DNA of 64,000 bases from Cardinalis cardinalis (lineage: Eukaryota > Chordata > Aves > Passeriformes > Cardinalidae), in contig JACDOX010000301.1 of assembly GCA_014549065.1 (NCBI GenBank), positions 310,001-374,000 on the forward strand, in the 5' to 3' direction. The notes beneath the pieces were generated by a model. The model was not told where the DNA came from. It was given only the letters and a program-made list of their open reading frames with translations, and did not search any database. Position numbers and translations under genes: made by a program. Positions 13,101 to 24,899 of this stretch are shown piece by piece (the stretch's first letter is position 1; each line of letters opens with the position of its first letter).

Positions 13101-15990
13101 AATATTGCAATACTCACTTTGGAAAATGGCCATGTTCTGCATTTTAAAGTAACCTTTTAATGTGGATATAACAACTTTTCATCCTAGCATTACATATGCA
13201 GACCCCACAGATTCATGGCAGAATATAATCATTGTGATTCTTTTAATACTGATTACACATGGTCTTCGTATATGACAGAGGCTGTATGCTACACTACATT
13301 TTTCAGGTCACTGACAATACTTTTGAAGGGTAAAATACAACACTTAACACGAGACAAAGAAAACCAAACTGTCCTTTATTGACCAACTCAGTTACAGAAT
13401 AATAGAATTAGATTCTACAGGATAAAATGAACCCCAGTAACGCGAAGAATAGCAGCTGTCTGAAAACAGTAATGGTTGAGAACACCAAGCATAATCCCAA
13501 AGTAAAATCTCCCTTATGAAAGGTCAGAATCAAAATTTAGCAGGGAGTACGTAAATAGGAAACCTTCCTAAATACAAGTAGATGTCAGCAAGGTCACTGG
13601 AATTCAGGTTTTGGCTTTGATTTTTTTTTTCCCTTTAGCTTCTTAGAAAAATTCATCTGACAATCAATGCCTCAGTGGTTCAACACAATTCAAGAGCAGT
13701 CTTCAGAAGCAGGAGAAATAGACACAAGGATATTTGACATCTAATTTTCCCCTCATGCCATGGGCGTGTACTCGAAGAGGAGAAAGTCAGGCCCCGCATC
13801 TCACCCAAGAGGACCAGTAAGGCAAAGGTACTACATGACACACCACAGCCCACATGGTTTCAGACACAGCTGGCAGAACTGGGTGCCATGTAGATACATA
13901 AATAAGCTACTCAAGAAAATCCTTTCTGCATAAAATGTAATGCCTGCCTCTTATGGTAAGGAAGTTGAGGATCTGGACAGTAAGCTCAAGAATGGATGTG
14001 TCTGTCCAGCCTTGCTCTAGGTGGGATGTCTGGACACCCAGGCAGTCTGCATCTAACTTGTAACTTATTGGCAGAAGGCATTTTGTCTTCATTTGCCCCT
14101 GCACACTGAAAATCAATCAAAAGTATTTGTGGGCTTTCATCTGGGTTTTTGTTGCTGTTTTCTTTGCTTGTTTGTTTCTTGTAACTGACAGATTTCCTGT
14201 TATTTGAAATACAATGCCTGGAGTAAAGTTTAATAACTGTCTCAAGAGAGCTGTTCTTTTATTCAAAGGGAAGCCAAAAATGATTGTTCAATTTTTAATA
14301 ATAATCTCATTTAGATAATAAAGCCACCAAAAAAAATGACCTTGGGAATATGCAAGTGTCAGAAATTACTTACAAATCACAAAAAAACAACACACAGTCA
14401 CAATGTTCTGAAAACAGCGCTGGCAATCGGAATTCCTATGACATACAAGATGTATTTTCAAATGACGTTTCATGAGGTTTGACTACCATCCACAGCAGTG
14501 GCTTTGTAACCCATGAGGCTGAAAGCTGCACAGTTAAATTCATGGAAATTCCCACGGAAGCTTAGCAATGGTCTTTTTTCCTAAAAAATTAGGCATCTGC
14601 ATAGACCAGGAAGTTTTCTAAATAAAAATATGCATAAAAGAGCACAGTGGGTGCTTATGCCTTTTGAGAATTCTGCAGGTACATCTCTATGGAAAATAGA
14701 AGCCCACACTCCGATCACTTAGAGTAAGACTATACAGCGACACAGGTGGTTTTGCAAAATTCACACTAAATTGTAAATGACTGGAATAGATATTCGGGCA
14801 CTAAGTAATCTCAGCCAGCAAAACCAACAAGATTTGAAGCAGCTTCCTTTCCTACTACTACCCTCAAGTTCTCCAGAACAGCAATTTTGTATGTGCTTAC
14901 AATGAGCATGGCATGAAGTCTTTGCATCAAGATAAGAACAGTTTTATTTTGTTTGTTTGTTTGTTCATTTATTAATTTTATTTCTGCTACAAAATCAGCA
15001 ACCACTGTGGTACCAGAAACAGTCTGATACAGCCCCTTTGGTCATAACTGAAAAATCTAAAAAAACAACTGTTCAATTAATCAAAAGCTTACTAGTCCAG
15101 AATTAAATTTAGGGGATCTAATACTGAAAGGTGCTGATCAATCCCCTTAGAGGCACTGAGCAAGCTCATGTACCACAGTAGCAGGTTACAGAAACAGCTC
15201 CCCATGACCACTATAGCACAAGATTTGGACTTTGGAGTCATTACTTGGATTAATGTTTACAGATTTTAGAAAGAGAATGAGCCCATTTGGAATTTTAAAT
15301 ATCAAATATTGGGGAAAAAACCATAATGCACACTCTAGAGATTTTAGAATATTTATGGAGGAAATTTGGCAACTAAACATGAATAATTGAAGGAAACTGC
15401 AGTTCCATTTTGCGTGCTTGAGAATACAGAAGAAATTTCTTAGAAAAAGGTAGTTTGACTGGATTCTGTAGAATTAATTGCAAACATACACAAACCAAAC
15501 ACACGCCAAACATTTCCCACCCATGTCCTGAACATCAGAAATGAAAAAGTCTTGTGTCACAACCTGTACACACCATGCAAACCAGAGAATGAAGGCAGAT
15601 GAGTGTTCCTGCTTCTATTGTTTTCCACAAAAGGATATCACAGCCATTACTATTTGTTCCCAGTCTTTCAGTTCTAAGCAAACCTCTGTCCACAATGAAA
15701 AATCAGTAATCCACACAATTTTTATAATTTTTATCTTCCATTTCACTGAGTTTTTAACAACACAGGCAATGCAGAAATTTGGGTGTTTTTCATTATTTTT
15801 CCAATTATGTGAACTACATGATGATGTTTCTGTAACTACAATGCACTGAACCAATCATTGTCATTTAAGTTACACACAATTTTTTTTTTTAATTACAAAA
15901 TTACAGAATACAAAAATCCATTGCTTGTTTAACATTCATAGTTACTGGGTATTGAAAACTGCATTGCCTACCTACCTTAGCTTTAGAATC
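1191..15990. other. AT-rich noncoding stretch, no gene recognised
   Basis: About 14.8 kb without a supportable gene. There is a T16 run at 1916-1931 and TA-rich simple sequence near 8750-8820 and 9660-9705. Open frames are all near 100 codons or shorter (for example 15541-15849 plus and 10424-10711 plus). They show no domain and no long conserved-looking peptide, and they overlap antisense frames. Less AT-rich patches such as 2230-2600 carry no repeat I recognise. Likely intronic or intergenic. Confidence 0.55.
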
Positions 15991-15995
15991 TGTCT

Positions 15996-16076
15996 AGTTT
16001 AGAGTCGGTCAAGGCTCACTTATGTTGTCTCTAATTTAAGAGACAACATTAAGTAAGCCTTGACAGACTCTAAACT
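15996..16076. repeat. Long imperfect inverted repeat (hairpin)
   Basis: The left arm, 15996-16031, is the near-exact reverse complement of the right arm, 16040-16076, around an 8-nt centre (TAATTTAA). About 34 of 36 left-arm bases pair. There are two mismatches (16006 and 16015) and one single-base bulge. The left arm is preceded at 15982-15994 by a related, imperfect direct copy (TTTAGAATCTGTC beside TTTAGAGTCGGTC). It could be a short DNA-transposon remnant, a palindrome created by template switching, or a transcribed small-RNA precursor. The sequence alone does not choose among these. Confidence 0.9.
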
Positions 16077-19000
16077 CCTATTTTAACTATGTTACATGTT
16101 CTACATACTACATGCATCATGGAACTTGGAAATCTATTTTTTTCAAATTTCAACCAAGTTCCTACCTTGAGACAAGTAAATTTATGAGTTATTTCTAGTA
16201 TTGCAGTTGAAATACAAACAGGAAAATTGTGGCTTCCTCATGGTATGAAAACTAGTGTTTCTGTTGAAAATTTAATGTAAATGATTTAACATACAGAAAA
16301 ACAGTACTAGGTCAGAATGAGAGGCAACTGTAAGGATAATCTTTCCATAATCTTTCCCACACCCTGAGTTGAACAACTTGGTCTCTTTACACCCCACCAA
16401 GTGTCTAAAGCTTTATTTTGGCACAACAAAATCACTGCAATGGGAACTCTAGTGTACAAGGAGAGGATACAGTGGTAGAAAATACATAAATATATAAGAA
16501 TTACCAGTCTGAACCTATTCCTCCATAAAATAGTTTCTGAAGTCAAATGAAACATGCAAGAAAAATAAAAGGTATCTGCGTAGCTCTGTTGGTGATGGTA
16601 ACAATTATCACAATGCAGATTTTCCTATACCAGAGTAAATACTCCAAAGCTATTAGCCAAAACCCTAAGATTTTAATAAAAATTTTGAGAATTCCCAAAG
16701 ACGTTGTGACCAATTAAGGGAAGCAATGAGAAACTGAATGTCTGTGCAATTGAACTTCCAAGTTTTTAGTATTAAAACTCTGGTAATTACAATTATATTC
16801 ATTTTTGGTTAAAATAAAAGTAACATTTAAAAAACGCCATCAACCTACTGTGGTGAAAACGCAAACATTTTGATAGCTTTTCTACATGGATCTCTTTTAA
16901 AGTATTAATGGCCTGCAAAAAGGCCTCACTCTGTGCTGCACTGAAGGCACAAAGAGCAAATGAGCCAAAAATGCAGGAAAAGACTCCAGAGCCTTTTTAT
17001 GTCTAATGAGCCAAATGTTTGAGACATGATTCTGGGAAAAGTCCCAACAGTTTATTTAGGGGAGTTCACTAACATCAAGTAAAGGCAATCAGATATCAGA
17101 TGACTTCATTGTTTGGTTTGTTTCAGAAATATTACAACAACTTTTTAATTTGGCAAATTCTTACTGCCACCCTGCCTATTTCAGTAGGAACCTTCTCTCC
17201 TTCTCACAACTTTTCCTCTTCTTTTTGTAATCACTCTTCATTTGTACCAGTGGGTAATATGGTGAGGAGGTAAAGTGGTGACTGCATTCAATTTCAGCTG
17301 TTGATGTTAGAATGCCCCAAGGGAAACTCTCCTATCTACTAAAAGAAACTTAAAAAATACCCTGACCTTGATAGAAAACGTGCAGATCTCAGCAAGTTAA
17401 CACTCCAATGTCCCAGGAGTACAGAAATGGTTACTCCAACTTTGCTAAGGAACAAAGCTGAAATGTAGCAGGCTAAAGAACATCAGAAAGTTGATTCCTG
17501 TGCATCTTCTGAACATCCTGCCCAGCACTTCAAATTTCATAAGAAAATTTGGACGAAGTTGGTAAATCAAATACATGTATGAGCAAGAATACAGGCAAAG
17601 ACTTAAAAAGATAAAAAGATTTTATCAGCTGAACTCAGTTACCAACAGCTCAGTTACCACTCACTCAACTGACATATGACAAGAATTGGAAAAAGTGACC
17701 ATGATATGATCCAGCGACCTTAAATAACACATTATAAAAAAAAATCATAGTACATGTACATTAAAAGGTATTGAGAAATTGACTTGTCCTTGTGGAGAAT
17801 TAGAAGCAAAGACAACCTTCTCACCAAGTGCAGTTCAGGCATACAAGTAAATACAGCAAACTTAAGTAGTGGCAAAATATTCATTAAAACAAAACACCAA
17901 AAGAAAAGTTAGAAATAAAAGTAAGGGCAAAGAGGTAATAGAAGTATTAATACACCAGTATTACAAAAAAATTGATGTTTTCCAGACTGGAGGTTCTTAC
18001 AAAGGGTACCGAACAGAAAATTTTATCATTCAAATACTTCAGGCTACTAGAGACATCATGATGTTACTCCTTCATGTAGTGACACACACCAGAATTTGGG
18101 ACATTTAATAAATCTCTTTTGGTCAGCAAGTCTGTATTTTACCATTATATGTCTGATTGTGTTTCGATTGTTTAGCTGAATTTCCCCAAGAGGAAACCAA
18201 CACGACAGAATATCTTTCAAAAAGTAACAAAAAGCAGAGCTAGCTGAGTATGCAGTTCATTAAATTTCTTGTGATTTATTTAGTAAATGTTGCCAAGACA
18301 CAGAAAAAGATGTTATCTATTAGACTATGCATCATCATAGCTGGAGAGAGACAATTAAGACACAGTTTCCAATAGGTCCATCACAAAAGCACATCTGGGA
18401 TAAGAGAAGAAATAGAGGTAACTGCTGCTAACCTAGAGAAAAGATCAAAAGAAACAGACCAGAGGCCTAGCAGAACACATTGCATACAAGGTTTACACAC
18501 AGCAAAGTATTTACTACATGGTTAAGTACAGTCCTCTTGTCTGAAATGGTAGGTGAAGTGTATTGAGGAAAGGGAAGTTAAGAGAACAGTTACAGGCTTG
18601 CACGGGCAGTGCTGTACAAAACACAGGGCCAGGTTTGCACAGATTACCTCAGTGTTACCACAGCTATGCACAATCTGAACAACAGTCCTAAGCAATGGAA
18701 AGCAGTTTTCCTCAAACATTACCTAAGTAAGAGCAGAGAAGTGATGACTCAACACAGCCTGTGCTGCATACACTGTAAACGGTTCCCAAAAAAAGAGGTA
18801 TCACTGACAGAGGAAAAAGGCTTGGATTCAAGTTTATTTCAAACCTCAGCGAAGTCCAATGTCAGAAACAGCCAAGAATACCCAAATAACAGCAGAAAAG
18901 ACAAGACTGCCGAAGGGAAAGGACCTAAAATAGCGAGACTCACCGAAGTAACTCGGTAATGCAAGGAAGTGTTTGGAGACATACTCAGAGATAAGAAGAA

Positions 19001-19624
19001 AAAATGTACAAGCAGGATTCTATATCGCATTGCTCACTCCTGAATGCAGGCATTGCTCTGAGTATTAAAAGAAAAAGGGGGGAAAACAAAAACAACAAAA
19101 AGAATACAAATTGATTGCATGGAGCCAGGCCTTATTTCTTTCAGAAGCAGAATTTTAAACAAAAACCCCATCTTCAGTTATCTGTGTTGAAGTCAGCTAT
19201 ACAGCTCAAATGACCAGCGCATCTTTGGATACCCTCTGTCTTTGTGTTATGATTAGCAAATTGAAAAAGACTGAGTGAATTTAATCAGAAGTAAGTCAGG
19301 AAGATCAAGCTTAGCTAATATAAAAGAATAAATTACTCAATTACCTACCTAATATTTTAGGAGAAATCACAATTAATCCCCTTGAAATTCTGGGAAATAT
19401 TTTTATTGTACACAGGCAACAAACTGAGGGACAGAAATAACAGATATTTTGAGATGAAAATAAACATCATATTCAGTAATACTTGCTCTATTGCCTCCAA
19501 TGAATTTGACAGGAACTGTCTAAAGAACAACCTGCTACACAGGATGGCCCATAAATTAAGGTGCATTAGCTTGATTATGCTCAACAGCACCCTGGTGATG
19601 TTGCAGGAGAAGAAATGACCGAGA

Positions 19625-19790
19625 ACCCAATCCTGCTGCTCTCCTGCTGACTCACTGCCCCCAGCCAGGCCTGCTGCCAGTGCCAGAGCTACACACTGGG
19701 GACAGCACCGTCTCCCCGCTGCAGAGCTGCTCCTGGTCCACGCTACTCAGCAGAGCACCTGCACCAAGCCCGAGTTTGTGAACTCTATGA
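19625..19790. other. Isolated GC-rich patch, unknown
   Basis: A block of about 165 bp rich in CTGCTG, CCCAGCC and CAGAGCTGCTCC words, standing out in AT-rich surroundings. It contains few CpGs, so it is not a CpG island. The minus strand has a short open frame of about 48 codons starting near 19797, with no recognisable domain. It could be an exon of an unrecognised transcript, a decayed repeat or simple compositional noise. Confidence 0.35.
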
Positions 19791-21035
19791 TCATGCGGAC
19801 GCATACACCATACAAAACTGGGAACTAAGATGCCTTACCTTGTTACAGTGCACAGAAAAATAAAAATCGTGGTAACAAAACACTCCAAACAAAACAAGCG
19901 ATCCTTATCCATCCTTATTCATTTTTGGGGACATTGATAATCCTTCAACATCCCAGTTTAATGTTCGGCATTTGAAGCAGTATATTTAGAAGACACTCTC
20001 ATCATTCCATTAAAAGTGAATAATGACTTTTTATTTTGACACAGATGTTTTAATTATTGTTTTTAAAAACATTAATACAACTTACCCATTCATGCAAATT
20101 ATCAGCTGGAGAAAATTATCACAACTTCATTTTCAACAGGACAGTGTTGATTAATACAAGTTGAAAATCCAGACAATTATTTTTACTGCTGCATGGTATG
20201 GCAGCTAAAGCCTGTATATGTTGAGGAATGAAGACACAGTAATATTCACCTTTATGAGCTACAAAGGTTTAAAAGATGTTGTAAGGGGTCATTAGTATCA
20301 GTTTTTCTCCATGTCACTGTTCAGTTTTGGACTACCTGTTATTTAGTAAAACATGGAGGCAAGGTGAAGGTCAAGGGACAATGAGAGAGAGCATGTTTCT
20401 TTATCATCGTCACCAAGCCTCCTTAGGAGGAAGATCTTGGTTCAGTTCCAGACTCAGTAGCTACTTTATCCAGTTAGTTTCCAATCTGGAGAACAAACCC
20501 AAGAATTGAGTATGTAATCTGGATGTTCAGTCTTGCTCTCTGAGGTTGAAGGATCATGCTTGCACTATTTCTGACTCAGTGAATCTTTAAAAATATTGCA
20601 AATGAGACCCATCAGTGGTCAGTATATAGCTTGATCTGTAAGGTATATCTTTGTGTATTTATGGATTTGACTTTCCAAAGAGCACAATGCAGAGGAACAC
20701 TCTCTGCACTGTATGGATTATGCTGAGAGATACAAACAAAGGCAGCAGAAAATAGAAACTTTTTAATTTCTGCAGAAGCTAAATGTGGAAAGCAAATGTC
20801 CTCACATAGCTTAAGGATTCTGCAGCCAAAAACAGGCGTTTGGAGTCATAATTTTGTAGCTGACTACCATCATCAGTGAAAAACTGAATTTATAATGATT
20901 TGGTGGAGAATAATCTAAGTTTTTACGGCATCAGAAAAATATTGGTGAACTTGCACCAGCACAAACTTACCTTCAGAATCAGCAGTATTACAGCAAAATC
21001 AGTAATTTCTTTTAACATATTTAACCTTTTTGGAG

Positions 21036-21075
21036 ACAATATGAGCTCAAATGAGCTCAATATGAGACAACATGA
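21036..21075. repeat. Short imperfect tandem repeat (ATGAGCTCA)
   Basis: The words ATGAGCTCAA, ATGAGCTCAA and ATGAGAC recur within 40 bp. This is a small local duplication with no known function. Confidence 0.6.
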
Positions 21076-21204
21076 GTGTAAACCCACCAGAGAGCTATGC
21101 ATGTCCAGGATAACCACTGACTAATTTTGCAGACACACCCTCAATGATGAAAACATTAAAGAAACTAACAATCTCATTAGAAAGCCTGAACTGCATGCAT
21201 GACC

Positions 21205-21445
21205 TTTGGAGATTCAGGGGTCTAAGCTCTGCCAATGGAAATACAGGTTGGATACTAGGAAAAAGTTTGTTACAGAAAGGGTAATAAAGTACNGGAATGG
21301 TCTGCCCAGGGACGTGGTGGAGTCAACACATCCCTGGATGTGTTTAACAAAAGGCTGGAGGTGGCACTCAATGCCATGGTTTAGTTGAGGTGTTAGGGCA
21401 AGGTTGGACTTGATGATCTCGAAGGTCTCTTCCAACCCAGTCATT
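21205..21445 (+). mobile_element. CR1 LINE, 5'-truncated 3' end
   Basis: This is a good match to the terminal CR1 region as I know it. In order it shows 'caggttggatactaggaaaaa', 'acagaaagggt', 'ggaatggtctgcccaggga', 'gtggtggagtcaacacatccctgga', 'aaaggctgga', 'gccatggttta', 'ggttggacttgatgatct' and 'aaggtctcttccaaccca', followed by CATTCTGTG. Only the non-coding 3' UTR-proximal part is present, typical of 5'-truncated insertions. It ends in the ATTCTGTG-type tail, which runs straight into a (TG)n microsatellite. A single N lies at 21293. The copy is better preserved than the one at 1.1 kb. Confidence 0.9.
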
Positions 21446-21472
21446 CTGTGTGTGTGTGTGTGTGTGTGTGTG
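21446..21472. repeat. (TG)n microsatellite on the CR1 tail
   Basis: About 13 TG units begin exactly where the CR1 terminal ATTCTGTG repeat would continue. The array probably grew from the TG inside the CR1 tail repeat. Confidence 0.95.
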
Positions 21473-23766
21473 AGTCTGTGTGTTTAGAGAACAAGACCAT
21501 AAAAGCCGAGCCAAGTGAAAAGCCATATTTTTAAGGGCTAGAGCTAAAGAGGAGGAATAATCCATGTACAGGGAGAAAAGCTGACATCTGGACATTGAAG
21601 AGGAAAAAGTAACTGGAAGTGGTGGAGAATGCAGAAACATCAGATGAAAGCATGAGACTAGTGAAAGAGAAATACAAGTCAAAGTAGAAGTAAACTGGAA
21701 CAGATGGCTGGAATGCTTTATCAGAGGTTGGCAAAAAATATTTTGGCTCTAATTTATCTTTTTCACCTTGTTCCTACAAAGTGATGGCTGGAAAGGAGTC
21801 CTCAGACACACAAGCTAATGACTTCGGCAGAAACAGTAATATTCTCAGCAGAGTCACAGAAGAGTGAAAATGGGGAACAAGGACCTCCTGCCTGACTTCA
21901 GGCTATGCCTTCCAAATGTACACTCCAGAAACTTTTAACATACCTGTTCCTCTTAACTTTTTCTGCTCAGAGTAGGTATCACAAAATCATCATAAGGTGG
22001 TGAGAAGCCTCCTAATGACACTACTCATTGTTGCCAGAATGACTCTGTCTTGAATTTGAACTTCTGAAAAACATTACGTGAATTTTTCTTACAGGCAGTA
22101 GACTTGTAGAATTCACTCCCAATCTCCCAATTTTTTCTTTGTATTTTACTGAGCAGGGGAATATAATGTTTGTTGGTGCAGCTGCCTTCTGCATGAACCC
22201 TAATCTTGCTTCTTCAACGTGGTAAGTGCTTGACTGATCTACACACATGAAAAATGGAGCAGAATTTACACCATGCAGCTATGTGAAGGTCAGCATTAAA
22301 ATAATACCTACATCTGTTAGTAGGGTTCTGACATACACTGCTTTCACACTGCCTATTTGTCCTTAGATGATCAGAGCATCTCTGCCAATCACAGTTGATT
22401 CTACAAGGGTCCCACGGTTCTCCTACCAAGACATACTGAGTTTGCAAATTTAAGAGAATCTCAGGTATTATATAGCACTGTGATGAAAAAGTTAAATCAT
22501 CAATAATGTTTCTAATCTTCATCTACATTGTCCTGAGAGAACACAGCTGGGAAACTTGCTCTGGGCAGAATTTGTTGCGTGTACTAGCTTTGCCTTTAGG
22601 CCATTCCTGAAAACACCACTTTCTCAGCATCCCCAAGCCTGCCAAGGAACAGTCTTCAAAGTGCTTGTCCCAGACAGCTGCTCCATAGATACACCCCAGA
22701 GCAACACTCAAGAACATCTCTGCTTCTACCACAGACAGTCTTTCCTGGTCTGTCTACAGCTGGCTTCTTGCAAAACTGAACACAGCTTCCAGAGGAGGAT
22801 CATTCAGACAGAGTTGCTAGAGACCGAAATGTGTCACAAGGAGAAAGCTGAAAGCTAGGCAAGGGCAAGAGTAACACTGACTTCATATGACTTCCTCCCT
22901 CCAAGATGATTACTGTAGGCCAAAAAATCAAGTCAACAGTATCCATTTGCTGATCTTCACATCACAACTGCTATGAAACACAGACCAGAAGATGATATAC
23001 CATTTCTACAAAAATGATAGCAACAATTTTTTAGTGGGGTTCTTAACCTCAGAGATGGAAAGACGCTGGATAGCCACAAGTTATTGACTGTTCAGGGATA
23101 GAGATGATACAGAGAAAATTTCACTTATAAGACAAGAAGAGAAAGTGACTCCACAACGTATTTTAAAGCCTTCTTCCTTCTCAGGGTCTCTCAGAGCATA
23201 TCACAGAACATTAACAACAGGCTGAACAGATACATACAAAAATTCTGTGCATCATTTGTAGCTACAGCACCTGATCTGACCCTGCTCCTGACCTTCTTCT
23301 CCATCTCTCCCGTCTTCCTCCATCTTTTCTGAATAAGCAAATAGCCAACTCACAAGACTTTATAGGTTTGACCACTACATCAGCCTGTCCTAGCCTAGTG
23401 TTAAGCTCATAATAATTTGGTCTGCCATCGCAGAACAAAAAAGAAGTCTATCCTTTCCTCCTGTCTGTGCGTGAGTAGAGGAAAGATGGTATTTGGCATT
23501 CCAAAAAAGATATGACCAACACAAGCTTTAAAAATATTTCCCTAGTACAACCAGTCTGGTGATGAGCTGGACAATAAACATATAGGATGGGAACACTGCA
23601 ATAACCCTTAAGTCATTAGAAGAGTTAGCATGAAATGCTTTTTTGGCAGGGAATTGTCCTGGTGGTTTTTTCACCTGTCCAGTGTTTTTTTCATCCAGAC
23701 TTAGTGTCTGGAAAAGAAACCATTATTCTTAAACTGAAGCGAGACATATCTTTCTTTGATGACAAT

Positions 23767-23845
23767 GGGGGTTTTTAGTATTTACTAATGGGGTTTTTTT
23801 TAGGATTTACTAGTATTTACTAACAGGAGTTTTTTAGTATTAACT
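23767..23845. repeat. Three imperfect copies of a GGGGTTTTTTAGTATTTACT unit
   Basis: The unit 'GGGG-T(n)-AGTATTTACTAAT' occurs three times, starting near 23767, 23790 and 23826. The middle copy has an extra TAGGATTTAC insertion. It is a local tandem duplication with slippage in the T run; function unknown. Confidence 0.7.
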
Positions 23846-24372
23846 GTTGTGGACACAGAGGTACAATTAATTCAACAGTCTTGCAGAAGACCATAGCGGA
23901 AGACATTTATTTTGCTATTGCCCATTTTCTGCTATTGTCCATTTCTCACCTTAAGGTCTTGGTGGCCTCAGCCTCACTTTTCAGGTGCTGAATATCACAG
24001 CACTACACAATGTGCCATGAACATATCCCTTCTCCAATAATTTGAGCAGTTTTCAGAAAAAAATCCGAAACAGCAAAACCAAAACAGACGTTTAAGGAAA
24101 AGCAATTTTTTTGTTTACCTTTTCCTTTTTTGACATTGAGAGGAGTTGTAGTGAGTCTTTACCTACAGACTGAGCAAGGAGAAACAAAGTACTTGATCCT
24201 TATTAATAATAAGCTTTATTGGCCCTTGCTGAGTGTTCAGTGAATACATTAGCCTCTCTCCTGATTTAATGTTCTGGTAATTTGGCTTAAAATTCCCCAC
24301 ACTGCTCTATGACAAATCCCTTTGGTGCTACTGAGTTTCACTGACATTCAAAGGGTTATATGAAATCCACAT

Positions 24373-24383
24373 GGGGGGGGGGG
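24373..24383. repeat. Poly-G run
   Basis: Eleven consecutive G bases in AT-rich DNA. Such runs are prone to sequencing-length error and slippage. Confidence 0.9.
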
Positions 24384-24851
24384 CAAGAAGACAACGGAGG
24401 AATCTCCTAATGGATGGACAATGACATTAAATGAGACAGCAAAGACACGATATGGAGTGGATCATGGGGCTTTGTATGGAGCACCAGCTTTGGGTAGCAT
24501 TGTGATGATCTCAGTGGAGATGCTTGGAAAGATCATGAATTAAGTATCCACTCTGATGGTACTCCAGAGACCATCTCTGGCAACTAGAAGGAGTGAAAGA
24601 CAACAAACCTCAGGAATTCTTTAGGAGAACTAAAACTATTTAGACATGATTACTTAAAAATGGACACACAGCATCCATCTCTTTCTCTGCTGAGTGAAAG
24701 AACATTCCTTGCATTTGGAGAGAACTTCATGAAAAAGCAAGACCTTGGACACAATATAATAATAAAGAAATAATAAAAAAAGTAAAACATAATGCTCTAC
24801 AGAAAATCCCTGCAGTAATATTGACAAATTAAGGGAAACTAAAGAGTTGCA

Positions 24852-24896
24852 TATATTGTAATAATGCAATTGTAATAATTGCATTATTACAATATA
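24852..24896. repeat. Perfect 20-bp palindrome with 5-nt spacer
   Basis: The left arm, 24852-24871, and right arm, 24877-24896, are exact reverse complements over 20 bp, separated by GTAAT. The arms are AT-rich (TATTGTAATAATGCAATT core). A further TTGTAATAAA copy follows at 24900-24910. Perfect pairing without compensating change suggests recent origin or ongoing arm-to-arm correction. It could extrude as a cruciform. No terminator or transposon role can be claimed. Confidence 0.95.
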
Positions 24897-24899
24897 CAA

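Larger units (their letters stand above)
16077..21195. other. AT-rich noncoding stretch
   Basis: No recognisable gene. The longest open frame, 18609-18959 on the plus strand (116 codons), has no motif I recognise. A locally GC-rich patch at 19625-19790 is listed separately. The rest is AT-rich sequence typical of avian introns or intergenic DNA. Confidence 0.55.
21480..24850. other. AT-rich noncoding stretch
   Basis: No recognisable gene. Overlapping opposite-strand frames at 22523-22858 have no motif I can identify. Features inside are a small triplicated repeat at 23767-23845 and a G run at 24373-24383. Confidence 0.55.

Noticed and set aside
13370..13400. CTTTATTGA, a minus-strand AATAAA that could mark a transcript 3' end
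   Set aside because: A hexamer alone is expected by chance many times in AT-rich DNA, and no coding sequence lies upstream of it on that strand.
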